Shown piece by piece: positions 1 through 13,082 of a DNA stretch of 64,000 nt. This DNA comes from Gnetum montanum (Eukaryota > Streptophyta > Gnetopsida > Gnetales > Gnetaceae). Position numbers and translations under genes: made by a program. The notes beneath the pieces are model-generated. The model worked only from the letters and a program-made list of their open reading frames with translations, had not been told where the DNA came from and ran no database searches. The stretch is taken from assembly GCA_015680685.1 (NCBI GenBank), contig MNCI01034200.1, positions 394,449 to 458,448 on the forward strand, written 5' to 3'. Position 1 is the stretch's first letter; every line of letters starts with the position of its first letter.

Positions 1-643
1 ACAATTGAATGAAAACTCATCCTTGAGTGAAGAAGAGGAGGAACAAGTTCCTTACAAAAAATTGGGTAGGTATGGGATTATTGATTAACATTTAGAATGA
101 CTCAGATGGAACAAACAAACTTTAAGTGCCCAAGTGTACGGATTTACAATCTTTTACAAAATTGGGTATTCATAACAATAGAAGTGGCACCCTAGACAAA
201 ACTGACATCCTACTCCTTTGGCAGCTGAAAAGTGAGGGAGAAGATCGAATGATCATGAATAATCCTTGTCACATGATGCTGCTTCTTATCCTTTGGTGAA
301 GATAGTCTTGCCTCCAATCTATGCTTCTGACTACAATCACAACAAAATTGCACATTAGTGTGCAATGTGTAACGTATAGCTTTTAAGTACCTTGTCTCGT
401 CAATGGTTACACTTGGCTAGGTTGTAATTATGATGGATTGATTTCGTTAATAATGTTAGCAAGAAGGTTGAAAAATAGGTGAAATGGATAAGAAATTTGA
501 CTTTCCTAATTTCAAGGTCATGGTGCTTTTTGTTGAATGCCTTGTGCAACTCATTAGATGATAGGGCTACCAATCAATTTTCGTCTAGCAAGTTGAGATT
601 CATTAATCTTTCTTTTTGTGTTAGACTTAAGTCAAGGTCAAGA

Positions 644-1040
644 TCACAAGCTGTTGANGCTCCAATCTTTTCTATATTTGCTAACGGTTCTTGTTAGAAT
701 CTTTGTAATTTTCCTATTGGTAACCTCAACTTGACCATTGGCTTGGGGGTGGTAGGGTGTTGTTAGTTTATGTTCAACCCCAAAGCGTTGCATAAGCTTT
801 CCAAAGGTAGTGTCGATAAAGTGTGTTCCATTGTCAGAAATTAATGCATGTGGCACAACAAACATCTTTACAACATTATTTTACACATACCGAGCAGTAG
901 TAGAAGATATACAGTCGATGACAACTACTGCTTCTACCCATTTCGTACAATAGTCGACAACAATTATGATATACGCCTTTCCATTTGACATGGGAGTGAT
1001 GGGACCCATGAAGTCAACGCCCCAGATGTTGAAGGATTAT
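644..1040 (-). pseudogene. gypsy integrase core fragment
   Basis: The reading frame at 644-865 contains SDNGTHF, which holds the second catalytic Asp of the DDE core, followed by YHPQANGQVEVTNR, which holds the region of the catalytic Glu. Further upstream on the minus strand (about 890-1035) another frame gives VDFMGPITP-like text, the usual start of the catalytic core with the first Asp. The two parts are separated by a stop or frameshift, and the C-terminal part is degraded. Confidence 0.85.
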
Positions 1041-1438
1041 AATGGTTAGATCCACTATTGAGGTCCCTCCATTTAAGCAATCATTTCACCATCTCATTGG
1101 CAACATTAACAAGAGTGGACATATTGATGAGCATCCCCGAAGATTGTTGGCCAATAATACCCTGCTATCAGAATTTTAATGGTCATGCATCTTTCAGCAT
1201 CATGGCCTCCACAAGAACGTTCATGAGCATCTTGGAGAACATGTAGTTAATCAACATCAAAGACACACCAACGAACTAGGCCATCGATGCACACCTTGTA
1301 GAGGTGTCCGTTGATCTCTAGGAAGCATTTTACCTAGTGAAGAAATTGTTGTTTCTTTCGGTGGCCCAACCCTTGTGGCATCTCTTGGGTGAGCAGATAG
1401 GTGAGAATGTCATTATACCATTTAGGCTCAATGGGCAA

Positions 1439-2000
1439 TTATTTAGTTATAGCCCAGACAAAGAGAAGTTCATCAGAAAATAGATCAAATAGTGGACTTT
1501 CATCCTCTTTGTTGTCCCATCGCAACCGAGACAAGTGATCAGTGATCACATTCTCAATTCCCTTTCGATCTACCATTGTAAGATTGAATTCTTGTAAGAT
1601 TACTAGCCACCGTATGACACAAGGGCTCACCGTTGGCTTGTTCATTAGGAAACGGATGGCATTGTGGCCCATGTGCATAAACACTTTGTATCCAAGCACA
1701 TAATGCTTGAACTTCTCTAGAGCAAACACCACTACCATCAATTCTTTTTTTGTGGTGATGTAGTTCAATTATGCACCCACAATTCTTCAACTTGTGCAAT
1801 GGATGTAATATGGACGTTTTTTGTCATCCATTTGCGTAAGCATGACTCCCAAGGCATAACTTGATGCATCCTTCATAACATGAAATTGCCTGGACCAATC
1901 CAGTGCTTATAGAATTGAAGTTTCTACAAGTTTCTATTTTAGTTGTTGGAATGCTTATTCACATTCATTGGTCTAGACAAATGGTACATCTTTCTTGGTC
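1439..2000 (-). pseudogene. gypsy RNase H fragment
   Basis: The frame at 1439-1768 reads like the C-terminal half of the gypsy RNase H: TTKKELMVVVFALEKFKHY, then YKVFMHMGHNAIRFLM and a closing GIENVITDHLSRL block typical of the RNase H to linker transition. The expected DH of the active site appears as GH in HMGHNAIRF, so a catalytic residue is lost. The N-terminal half lies to the right in other frames. Confidence 0.85.
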
Positions 2001-2790
2001 TAGACAAATCACCGGTAGTAGCTAGTATGTTCAAGGAATGACTAAACATCTTTGATTGTTTCTAGTTGGTAGGTTATTCCTTGGATGACCCTTATTTTGT
2101 TAGAGTCTATCTCGATTCTTACTTGTGATATTATGTGCCCCAACACAATGCCCTTTTGGATCATTAGATGACTCTTTTTCCAATTGAGTCCCAGATTTGT
2201 TGCAACACATCTTTTCAATACCTACTCAAGGTGGTCTAGGGTTTGCTCAAATGTAGCTCCCTAGGTGGAGAAGTCATCCATGAAGACTTCCACACCACTA
2301 TCGCTTTGCTGTTAAAAAGTGCTCAAGACTAGGCATTGGAATGTAGCAAGGGCATTACATAGACCAAATGACATCTTTCGATATGCAAAAGTCCCCCAAG
2401 GACTAGTGAATGTTGTCTTGGCCTAACCCTTTGGCACGATTTGGATTTGGTTATAGCCACTATAACCATCCAGAAAACTATAATAACAATGCCCAGATAT
2501 TGTGTCTAATACCTGATCAGCGAATGGCAATGGAAAATGATCCTTGAATGTTGTTATATTCAGTAGTCGAAAATTGATGCAGACCCACCACTTGCCACCT
2601 TTCTTTGGCACAATCACGAGTGGACTACCCCACTCATTGTCCACAATAGGATAGATAAACCTCGCCTTTAAGGAGTTGTTCCATTTCCTCTTTGACAATC
2701 TGCTTCAATTTGGGGTTCAATCGTCTCTATGGCTGCCTCTTTGGCTTAATGGTCAAATCAGTGTAGATACGATGTTGGCATATCCAAGGA
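2000..2790 (-). pseudogene. gypsy reverse transcriptase fragment
   Basis: The frame at 2423-2698 carries SPLVIVPKKGGKWWVCINF, then KDHFPLPFADQVLDTISG and FLDGYSGYNQIQI, the fingers and palm blocks of gypsy reverse transcriptase. Continuing left in shifted frames there is FAYRKMSFGLCNALATFQ and a VFMDDFS version of the YxDD catalytic box, so both Asp are still visible although the frame is interrupted by stops around 2290-2320. Confidence 0.87.
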
Positions 2791-3559
2791 TTAATCCCTA
2801 TGAGTTCAAGATATGACCAAGTAAAGGCTCCTGACAATTTTTCAACCACATTTAACAGCATCTTTTTCTGTTCTTGAGCAAGATTTGCATTGATTATGAC
2901 CAGCTTCCTATTTTTTAAGAACACATATTCCATGCCAGCCAGTAGAGTTTTTAATTCAAGGGACTTTTGCTTGAAATTTTCAGGAATTTCCAACTCTCCC
3001 CAATAGGTATCATCATTTACATTATCAGAAAGTTGGTGATAAACTTGCTCCAGTTCATCCATGCCTACGACATATGCACATGTTAGGCTTTTAGTAGGTT
3101 CCATGCAAAGTGTGTTGCTCTCAGAATCAATAGTTAGCCACTGGGTGCCCTCTTATTTTGTGGCTACTGCGTACAGACACCTTTGAATATCAGCTTTTAA
3201 TGCACACTACTTGCATGTAGAGATGGATGCTTGTTTCATTGACCACAGTTTTTACACACAATTGCACCCTGTATCATTGTACGTGATGCATGGAACTCGC
3301 TTCTTCTCGATCTTCCCAAATGTATTTTCTTTAGATATTTCCAAGAAAAGATCTCTGATGTCCATTTTTGCATCGACGATGCTTAGCCATGCCCTTCACA
3401 TGATGATTGGGAAGTTCCCTTTGCAATTCTCCACCTTGATCACTAGGAAATCAACAAGATAAGACCACCCATAGATGGTGGTCATAATATCTTCTACTAG
3501 TTCCAATGGAACAGTTATGGACCAGTCTACAAATTCTAATATGATATTACTTTTCTTTA

Positions 3560-3670
3560 GAAAAGACAAGTTTCATGTAGTATACATCTCATGAGAAATC
3601 AAGTTGACACCGGAACCTGAATCGAGAAGAGCTTTACATGATTCATTCCCAGCAATTTGCAAATAAATAA
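3560..3670 (-). pseudogene. gypsy aspartic protease fragment
   Basis: The minus strand translates to CKALLDSGSGVNLIS around 3600-3650. The DSG triad with a hydrophobic block before it is the retroviral-type aspartic protease active-site loop. The surrounding frame is broken, and it sits between the gag-like region and the reverse transcriptase as expected. Confidence 0.75.
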
Positions 3671-4324
3671 GAGGACTCCCAGGACCTGCTAATTTCCTAG
3701 GAAGGTTTCTAGCACAAATCCAATTAGATACGACATGTGTAAGCATAACAATATGGATCCTTGGCAGTATTTGGTTTGAAGGGGACTTGAAGGAATTTGA
3801 TATAGAGGGAAATGGAGAAACAAGTTTGCCAACCGTAGTGTATGTAAGGGCTTAGGCAGACTATTAGGTCGAAAGAAAGGTCTTTTCTTAGATGGAGTGT
3901 TTGAACCACTCAATTGATGAACTGGTTGTAGATTAACGACCCTAGTGGCATTGTGTTGTTGCGGTTGAGCTGGGAGTTCACCTTGCATAGGTGGAGCAAG
4001 TGGTAGCTGTGCAGAGGATGGAAAAACATGTGTATGAATAGGAGGAGGATAAAGGTAAAAGGTGGTATCCCTCCTTGCATGTGGAGAATGAGTTCAATAA
4101 TAATTAGGAGGGTAGTAGTAAGGTTGGAAAGTAGAAACATGACTAGAAGAGTCACGTGGAGACAAGGGTTGTTGAATATAATACCCATATGGATTAGGTT
4201 GTCGGTAAGGGTATTATTACCTTAGTGGTGCTAGTGTCCATGACCATGGTTGTTGCCACTATTGATACTACTTATATGGTTGTAGTGGAGTTCCACTTGA
4301 ATAATATTGTTGTTGTTGGTGGAA

Positions 4325-6110
4325 CTACCTTGAATTGCCTTGGGGATAAGGCAATCTTCTGGGTGTTTGCCTTTGTGCTAATTGTGGATTCAGAGCATAC
4401 ACCCCAAACTCTTGTAAGTGCAACACAATAGGACAACATCCCTTAGGATGTTCATAGTGACAGATGTCACACCCACCATCATCATCTGATTCACTTCCCG
4501 CAACTTCCTCTATTGCAGCAATCTTGCCCTTACCTCTTTGCTTGGTACGTTCAGCTTCCTTGCGCCTCCTGTGATCACAATCACTACCTTGTTCCTTGGA
4601 CTCCTTAGTAATTTTTAGGACAACTTGAAATCTACTATCCATAGAGTTCCATAATTGATCAACCTTGGTCGAAATTTCAAATTGAAATTTTTGAAGCGAC
4701 AAGGTTTTTCGATTCACCACCTCATCAAGTGATGATTCTTCCTCACTATCATAGAATTAAACCTCCCTTTTGCGAATGGAAGGATCGAGGTTATGCTCTT
4801 CTGCACTTTCTCATTTCCTTAATTCTCCTTCTTCTTTCACTACCTACTCAATCAATCTTTGGATTTGATGGGCACTAAATTCTGACAATCACCCTTACGT
4901 AGACACCAAGGGTTCTCCTCATTTTGGATCAAAGCCCATCTACAATGTGGCAAAGTTGGTCCAGTTGAAAATAACCATGGCTAGGACATTTGTGCAATAA
5001 AGAATAGTATTGGTCTATGGTGGCATCCAAGGGTTCATGTGTCCCTTGTTTTTATCCTTGGATCTACCTTCTTAAGTTGGACACTCAAGAGTATGTTTGA
5101 TACTTGTCATTGAACAATTCAAGCATTGTACTCCATTGTCTGATAGATTCTGATTCTAAGGACTGGTATCAGTTCTCTACTTCTTTAATGAGTGTCCTCG
5201 GAAATAAGTTAAGCTTCTGCCACTCATTTTCTATATTCTACAAGGCACAATCATCTTGGAAAGTTTGGATATGGTTCTACAGATCTAAGTTATATCCCCC
5301 TTTGAACCAAGGGATATTGCTCATGTCTAGCCTCTTAATCCGACTATCCTTTACATGCCTTGTGGAAACTCTCATTACCTCTGCAATGCTAAGCATGCTT
5401 CAATTAGCAAGCAAAGGTTCGTCAAGGCCATGATTTTGGTGCCTATGATGCCCTCTACTACCCTTTGTTCATGGCAGTAGGTCTCTCTTGATCGCTCGCA
5501 CCCCTAGTCTTAACTTGCCTGACGATCCCTTCGATTATTTTAGTCCCATTGATCACCTCCATCATGGTTGTGCCCTTTGCAGTTGCAATCAAAGCCAGAA
5601 GAAGAAGAAGATGACAACAAAGGTGAAGAGGAAGGAGGACTAACACCATCACAATGCCTACTACCCCCTCTTTAGTGATCTTGGCCACGATCACAATCTT
5701 GTTTCTTGTCCGCATCCCTGCCCTGACTCTCCTCCTTGGATCGTCTTTTGTCATTGAATCCATTCGTGCTAGAACCAAGATTGTGAATCGTGAAATGTAG
5801 GTTCTAGTTTTGACCTCTTTCACCGAAGTCAAAGAGAGGAATTTCACTAAATGGAAAACCCCTAGAGAAGGATTCGCCACCATCTTTTTGGTATAGCAAG
5901 AGTGGGAAATTAGTGAACCACTTTCCCTTCACAAATTCATAACGTTGTTCTAGCTGTCGATCCCTAAAACATTGTGCCTCAGTGGGATGATAATCCCTAG
6001 TGTCACTATCCTATATAACGTACTCAGCATGAAGTCCTTGAAGTCCCAATTGTATGAGAATTTATTAGAGCATTGCAAGAATAGATCGATTGGGCGGCAA
6101 CACGATGTTG
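4325..6110 (-). pseudogene. gypsy gag-like region
   Basis: This interval on the minus strand holds broken frames with low similarity. At 4325-4720 a basic stretch (KEAERTKQRGKGK) is followed by an acidic run and a Cys/His cluster, CDICHYEHPKGCCP, that could be a degenerate zinc knuckle. Position between PBS and protease argues for gag. The capsid itself is not recognisable by eye. Confidence 0.55.
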
Positions 6111-6412
6111 CCCTTCATGTCACGCCATCACAGTTGTTCATCTTGATGTAGGATGAAGATAAAATTAGGTACCTACTCATTAAGATGAGGATATACCACT
6201 CTATATTGTTGAGACACCTACTAATGAACTCTGTCAGATTTAGGCATAGAATCACTCCTATGAGAAGAAGACATTTTATATTAGAAAATAAAAACACAAT
6301 ATAATTCTAGAAATTGATGTAGTTATTTTAAGGTATGATATGACTCTAGGGTTCATTCCACTGATTTTAAATAATTTTCACTAAATCCTAAATAGCGCAT
6401 GTAACAACTAAA

Positions 6413-6433
6413 GATCCCCAACAACGACACCAA
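6413..6433 (-). other. gypsy primer-binding site
   Basis: Directly inside the LTR border the minus strand reads TGGTGTCGTTGTTGGGGA. This differs from the TGGCGCCGTTGCCGGGGA-type PBS that I associate with Athila/Tat elements by C-to-T changes only, consistent with cytosine deamination. Confidence 0.7.
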
Positions 6434-7400
6434 TGATGAGTGACGAGGTACCCCTATGTCCAACCATACAAATCACAAATGTTCACATGCGATCTAGTCG
6501 AACTTCGCAGACCTTAGGTTCCTAAGTACACTAGTTTAAGGAAGTGAAATCTAATCAAGACGATTGTTGTCTTCTCAATTCCACTCATGAGGTACAAGTT
6601 TATGATTAAGTGCAACTGAGGTATATGATTTTTATCATTTTATGTTTTATAAGTTTAATCGCCTAGAGCAAGAATGAAAGGCAAATGAATTTAATATCTA
6701 ATTAATTTACTACCTAGCTAGCCTAGCACAAGTACCCATTCCCACTCTCCGAACACATCCTGAACGCATATAGTGCTCCTAGGTTACCAAACGTTAAGTG
6801 TTTCCGGGTTACCAAGCGCTACATGTATGCTCAAAGTGGTTGTGCTTATGTTCATTAACAACTGGAAATTAATTGCTTACTTGTAGTGCATTGAGGTAAA
6901 GTGCATGAATATTAAATGCGTTAAAGAAAACATTAATCTATTCTCAGTGCTGCAAAGATTATCAAAAGGGCTCATCTTTATTTCTGTCACACTACTGTGC
7001 TCAAGTACATCAGTACTCGGATAAAGATCCATACACACTCAAACTCTTGTTGCGAGCACTCAAAAATATTCTAACTTTGGAAGGGCTAATATGCAAAAAC
7101 TTCATTACTCTATGCAAAAACTATTCTCAAAATCATGTGCCCAAGTGCTATATTTATAGGTCGACATATACTCCACGATATCGAATATTCAATATCATAT
7201 CTTGGCATTCGATATCGGGTATCTGATATCGAAGCACATCAAAACACAATTTATCAACAATGATATCTTAGACAAAGGATATCTCATTAAAATATTAAAA
7301 GTTATTTAAAAAACACCAATTACATCATATCCAAGAAAGGATTAAAGAAGAAACTAATTTTCTCTCATGTCTAATCCCAATTCCATTGTAAACACATGGG
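6434..7400 (-). repeat. gypsy 5' LTR (outer border approximate)
   Basis: The inner border is set by the PBS: on the plus strand the LTR begins TGATGAGTGACGAGG at 6434, so on the element's own strand it ends in CATCA. The outer border cannot be fixed without the partner LTR, which lies outside the window; 7400 is an estimate. A TATAAATA box (7151-7158) lies inside it. Confidence 0.6.
7151..7158 (-). promoter_or_regulatory. TATA box in gypsy LTR
   Basis: The minus strand reads TATAAATA, about 720 bp before the PBS, within the presumed LTR. It is the likely former promoter of the element. Placement is consistent but not proven. Confidence 0.45.
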
Positions 7401-8639
7401 AAGATGCAAGCTTGGTGGAAAATCAAAGTATTGACATATAATATTTCTCATGCATATGTAACAATTAATGACTAATGAATGGGATGTTATTATCTTAGAG
7501 TTAAAGCCAAAAGATAGAAGAATGTACAACAAGATAAATTAAGTACATAGGTTTTCTTTTACAAGTCCTAGAGAACATACACCACATTTTATTAGAATAT
7601 TGGTGAACTAAATTTTTTAGATATACATGAGATATTCAACATCATCATCCTAGCCTTAGTCCAACTACATGAGGTCAATGATAACTAAATGGGCTATATG
7701 AATAAACAAGATAATGGTTGTATGACTTACATAATATATCATTATTGGTGCAAATATCTTGAAGATGATGTGTTCACACTACATTTATTATTAGACATAT
7801 TTGGTATACTCTAAAAATGTTGATAGTAATGTATTTTGAATAGGTAAATGATTAAACAAAATATATGCAATCTATAAAGACAATAAAATATTAGTTATAT
7901 TTTTGGTTTTTCCTAAAGATAAAAACTTTGTGTTTAATGATTAACAAAATAACAATCTATTTAAATTCCCTTTCAAAACTAACATATTTAAACAAGAATG
8001 AAGTTGTACTAACATTATGCATTATCGTATTCTATTAATTATCTAAGTCATTAAAAGCTTTGTATGATACTCTATGTTACTTTTGTTACCCTTTAACTTT
8101 TATCAACATCTTAGCTCCTTCAAAAGAAATATATTGGATGTTATAAATAGATATACAATTTATGTTATTTGGTTATTGGAATTAACCTAATATTTATAAA
8201 AAAGATCAACGGGATTTTATGAGAAAATGCAAGTAAGAAATCAATGCTCAAATTAACTTTACTCATAGAACTTGGTGCCAAATCAATAGCCGATCTAACA
8301 TTTTCTACAAACTCTTCTATTCACCTAGATATAATTCTTATAGGATGCAATTGGATTCTTGATTTTCATGATCTCAATGCCTTAGACCATGTGTTCATAT
8401 TTTTAAATCTTTCTTTAGTTTTTGAAAAGCTAAAATTTAATATCATAATCTGTTTGGGAATAATTTTAAAGATAAACTATTTGTAGTAATTTTGATAATC
8501 AATGATATTTTGTTGAAACAAATCTTTCAAGCAAGGACACATAGGTGAAATTAAAAATCTATAGCTAGCCATCTACTACAACTTGCCTAATCCTTGCAAA
8601 TGCTTTTCATTAATGTTACTTGTTTATTCAACGAGATCT
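7401..8639. other. no gene recognised
   Basis: AT-rich sequence with only short chance reading frames (longest about 80 codons at 8244-8486, no recognisable motif). I see no repeat structure or RNA gene here. Confidence 0.6.
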
Positions 8640-11600
8640 AAAGGGAGATAAAAATGCCAAATGATTGAAGGAGAAACACTATACTATACATCTACAAGAA
8701 CAAAGGAGACATCCAAAATTATAAAAATTATAGAGGCATCAAGCTTATCAGTCATACCATGAAGTTATGAGAAAATTATATAACCATATTTAAGGCAAGA
8801 ATAATTATTTTTGAAAATTAGTTTTATCCTAAAAGATCAACTATGAAAGCTATCTTCTTGCTACACCAATTGATGGAGAAATTTAAGTGCAAGTAATTTG
8901 CATATGATTTTTATTGACTTGAAGAACACTTTTGTGGAGTTCAAAAAAAGAGGATACTCCTATTGGGTACATAAATGTTATCTAAGACATGTATGATAAA
9001 GCAACAATTTGAGCATACACTAGTTGTAAAGAGACTACATATTTTCCCATAAAGGTAGGGCTACACTCGGAAGCTACTCTAAACTCATTTATTTATCATT
9101 ATTATGGATGAAATAATTGACAAAATTCAAGATAATATTACTTGGTATATACTCTTTGTTAATGATATAATTGTGGTGGATAGACATAAGGAAATCTCTG
9201 GTATGAAGATGGTAGCTTGGAGAAACATACTAGAATAAAAGGGATTGAATATTATTAGAAATAAAACATAACACATGGAGTGCATTTTAGTGGAAAAATG
9301 AGTAATGAAGACATGAAGATTAGAATTCAAACTCAAGAAGTTACTTAATGCAAGCAATTTAAATACTTGGGGTCACTTATTCAAATGAATGACAAGGCTA
9401 GCAATGATGTGCCAAACAGAATTGAAACTGGATGGAATGGAATGGTGAGAAACTAGAGAGTGTGCTCTATGGTGGAAGGATCTTGACTAGGTTTAAGGGA
9501 GAGTTCTACAGAACTATTACCAATCTTATGGTCCTCTATGAAGCAAATTGTTAATGCATCAAAAGGCATCAAGCTCAAGATGTACATGTGGCAAAAATGC
9601 AAATGCCAAGGTAGATGTTGGATGTGACTAACAAAGAGTAAATCAACAACTCTCTTATTAAGAGATGGAAGTTTCAAACTCAAAAAGTTACTCAATGCAA
9701 GCAATTTAGATACTTGGGGTCACTTATTCAAATGAATGACAAGGCTAGCAATGATGTGCCAAATAGAATTGAAACTAAATGGATAAAATGGTGAGAAACT
9801 AGAGTAGTGTGCTCTATGGTGGAAGAATCTCAACTAGGTTTAAGGGGGAGTTCTACAAAACTATTATCAATCTTATGGTCCTCTATGAAGCAAATTGTTA
9901 ATGCATCAAAAGGCATCAGGCTCAAGATGTACATGTGGCAAAAATGCAAATGCCAAGGTAGATGTTGGATGTGACTAACAAAGAGTAAATCAACAACTCT
10001 CTTATAAAGAGATGGAAGTTTCAAACTCAAGAAGTTACTCAATGCAAGCAATTTAGATACTTGGGGTCACTTATTCAAATGAATGACAAGGCTAGCAATG
10101 ATGTGCCAAACAGAATTGAAACTAAATGGATGAAATGGTGAGAAACTAGAGTAGTGTGCTCTATGGTGGAAGAATCTCGACTAGGTTTAAGGGAGAGTTC
10201 TGCAAAACTATTATCAATCTTATGGTCCTCTATAAAGCAAATTGTTAACGCATCAAAAGGCATCAGGCTCAAGATATACATGTGGCAAAAATGCAAATGC
10301 CAAGGTAGATGTTGGATGTGACTAACAAAGAGTAAATCAACAACTCTCTTATTAAGAGATGGAAGTTTCAAACTCAAGAAGTTACTCAATGCAAGCAATT
10401 TAGATACTTGGGGTCACTTATTCAAATGAATGACAAGGCTAGCAATGATGTGCCAAACAGAATTGAAACTAAATGGATGAAATGGTGAGAAACTAGAGTA
10501 GTGTGCTCTATGGTGGAAGAATCTCAACTAGGTTTAAGGGAGAGTTCTGCAAAACTATTATCAATCTGATGGTCCTCTATGAAGCAAATTGTTAACGCAT
10601 CAAAAGGCATCAGGCTCAAGATGTACATGTGGCAAAAATGCAAATGCCAAGGTAGATGTTGGATGTGACTAACAAAGAGTAAATCAACAACTCTCTTATT
10701 AAGAGATGGAAGTTTCAAACTCAAGAAGTTACTCAATGCAAGCAATTTAGATACTTGGGGTCACTTATTCAAATGAATGACAAGGCGAGCAATGATGTGC
10801 CAAACAAAATTGAAACTAAATGGATGAAATTGTGAGAAACTAGAGTAGTGTGCTCTATGGTGGAAGAATCTCAACTAGGCTTAAGGGAGAGTTCTACAAA
10901 ACTATTATCAATCTTATGGTCCTCTATAAAGCAAATTGTTAACGCATCAAAAGGCATCAGGCTCAAGATGTACATGTGGCAAAAATGCAAATGCCAAGGT
11001 AGATGTTGGATGTGACTAACAAAGAGTAAATCAACAACTCTCTTATTAAGAGATGGAAGTTTCAAACTCAAGAAGTTACTCAATGCAAGCAATTTAGATA
11101 CTTGGGGTCACTTATTCAAATGAATGACAAGGCTAGCAATGATGTGCCAAATAGAATTGAAACTAAATGGATGAAATGGTGAGAAACTAGAGTAGTGTGC
11201 TCTATGGTGGAAGAATCTCAACTAGGTTTAAGGGAGAGTTCTACAAAACTATTATCAATCTTATGGTCCTCTATGAAGCAAAGTGTTAACGCATCAAAAG
11301 GCATCAAGCTCAAGATGTACATGTGGCAAAAATGCAAATGCCAAGGTAGATGTTGGATGTGACTAACAAAGAGTAAATCAACAACTCTCTTATTAAGAGA
11401 TGGAAGTTTCAAAGTAGCACCCATAGATGAGATGATTTAAGTTGTTGCAAATAGTTTAGTCATGTGCTACGACTAGAGAATGCACATATCAAAAGAGGTC
11501 ATTTTATTAAAGTTAAGGGGAAACAACAAAGTCGTTAGCCTAAACATACATGGTTTGCAAGCATAAAGAAAGACATCTAAGATTTGGGCATTAATGCTTA

Positions 11601-11720
11601 TTTGGCTCTTTGTAGAAGCAAATGGTGAAAAAGAATTCATATAGTCAACCACATGTAGTAGGGAGAAAACTAGGACAATGATAATAATGGTGGCCACTGT
11701 CTTAATCAATGTTGATCTTT
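8640..11720 (+). mobile_element. RTE-type LINE, decayed, with internal tandem amplification
   Basis: Starting near 8640 the plus strand encodes blocks of an RTE-clade reverse transcriptase across several frames: IYKNKGDIQNYKNYRGIKL, then a decayed fingers region, LFVNDIIVVD at about 9150 (the catalytic box, with the first Asp changed to Asn), and FKYLGSLIQMNDKASNDV near 9360. After the tandem array at 9326-11413 the sequence resumes with the next part of the same domain (VAPIDEMI, 11413-11510) and runs to a 3' part with wording shared with the fragments at 15142, 24461, 27715 and 52300. It is full of stops and is a pseudogene. Confidence 0.82.
9326..11413 (+). repeat. tandem array, 6 copies of a 347-bp unit inside the LINE
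   Basis: A 347-bp unit recurs with the same landmark (the tail of the minus-strand text MLALSNFLSL) at 9357, 9704, 10051, 10398, 10745 and 11092. The units differ by only a few bases, while the surrounding LINE is heavily decayed. Each unit is a piece of the LINE reverse transcriptase, and the LINE sequence continues on both sides, so this is an internal amplification. The junctions share TTCAAA, a possible microhomology. Because 347 is not a multiple of three, the array cannot preserve a reading frame. Confidence 0.93.
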
Positions 11721-13082
11721 GTGTAATTGTTACAAATTAGCTATACAAACCAAGCCAAACACAGACTATATTGCTACTCGAGGTTTTAATGTTAGTAAAT
11801 TCTATGTCTCCCATAAATTTATAAAGTTATTCTTATATAAAGGGTAACCTCTCACTTGAGATTTCTATTGAAGTCTAATGAGAAAAGAGACAAAAGGCTT
11901 TATTATGTTTAAACTAGTTTAGCTACATATTGATGATATATATCTACTATTTGACCTAGAGAATATTTTACTTTTTAAAAGTAATGAAATCCCATAATAA
12001 TTCATGTGAAAAGTTCATCTCTTAGCTCAACATTATTGGCTAAGCTATTACCTACCCATAATAATTCCCTTGAAAAGATTCCCTTCACTTAGGATTACCA
12101 TGCTAATTATTTATTTTATGTGACAAAGTCAAGCCAACTAGTAGTTGCCCTCTTGAAGAAAACTTGGCCAAAATAATATTTTCTGTGACAAAGTTCATCT
12201 CTAACTTACAATTATGATAGTAATTATTCATTTATTTTCTGTGACAAAGTATGGCCAGCTCATAGTTAGCCTCTCAATCAAAATAAAAAAAATGGTTGAA
12301 CTTTAAAAGTCCAATGAAAAGATTGAAACCTTATTCTCCATAACTTAATGTATCAAAATAATGCAAATTTTGAGTATTTTCACTTTCAAATAATTCCATG
12401 CTTTGGACACTTTAATGAAAAATGTTTCTATTAAGAAAATTTAACTTTTTTCATTTTATTATCCATGTTCACTAAAAAAACTGCATTGTATTATGATTTT
12501 TCATTTAAACCATATTTCTACTTCTATTGCTTTTCACCGTTTTTAAACAAGACTCTTCTACCAACTTGTGTTATTTGAGATTTATCTTTTGCTATTTTCC
12601 CAGGTTATGTTTTGCTGAATTTATTTTCTAATAGTCCTATTGTGAACAAACACACGCAAAACAGCCCAACAAAAAACATTGTTCTTTTAATAATTCCTAC
12701 TTTATGGGTTCACAACCAACAAACTATCAATTGAGCTATGAAAGCATCGCAGCTTAGTCAACAATACCTATTATAAGATGCAAGTCAAATCCTAACCAAT
12801 GAAATAACCTAAGATAAACCTCAACCCATTGATTCAGCTTAGCCATTTTAATATTAATAAATGGAATTGCAAAAAAAAACTTATTTCAAACCTAATGTTT
12901 ATGTTCGTATCAACCTCAAAATAATGCTCATGAAGAGGACAGCCCAATGTACTATGAATGTGATCTAGATAACTGGGAGAATTAGAAACACGTGCTTATC
13001 TCTTTTTTAACACAATTAACATGATTATAGATCCATTACAGTAAGCCATTACATGACAATGAAGCTGAAAGTGGCAACAATT
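11721..13082. other. 3' flank of the host gene, no other gene seen
   Basis: AT-rich sequence downstream of the oxidoreductase stop codon on the minus strand. It should include the 3' UTR of that gene, but I found no convincing AATAAA near the stop, so the polyadenylation site is not placed. Confidence 0.5.

Larger units (their letters stand above)
1..6412 (-). mobile_element. Ty3/gypsy retrotransposon internal region, decayed, 3' part outside window
   Basis: On the minus strand the order from right to left is gag, protease, reverse transcriptase, RNase H, integrase, which is the Ty3/gypsy order. Every domain is broken by stops or frameshifts, so nothing here can be expressed intact. The reverse transcriptase wording (KDHFPLPF, FLDGYSGYNQI) and the primer-binding site at 6413-6433 resemble the Athila/Tat branch; that assignment is from memory of those families. 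The 3' LTR would lie left of position 1. One ambiguous base is present at 658. The element lies downstream of the host gene's stop codon and outside its introns. Confidence 0.88.

Noticed and set aside
9326-11413. Regularly spaced repeats that could suggest a CRISPR array or coding repeats
   Set aside because: The units are contiguous 347-bp copies of LINE reverse transcriptase without spacers, and the repeated minus-strand frames are shadows.
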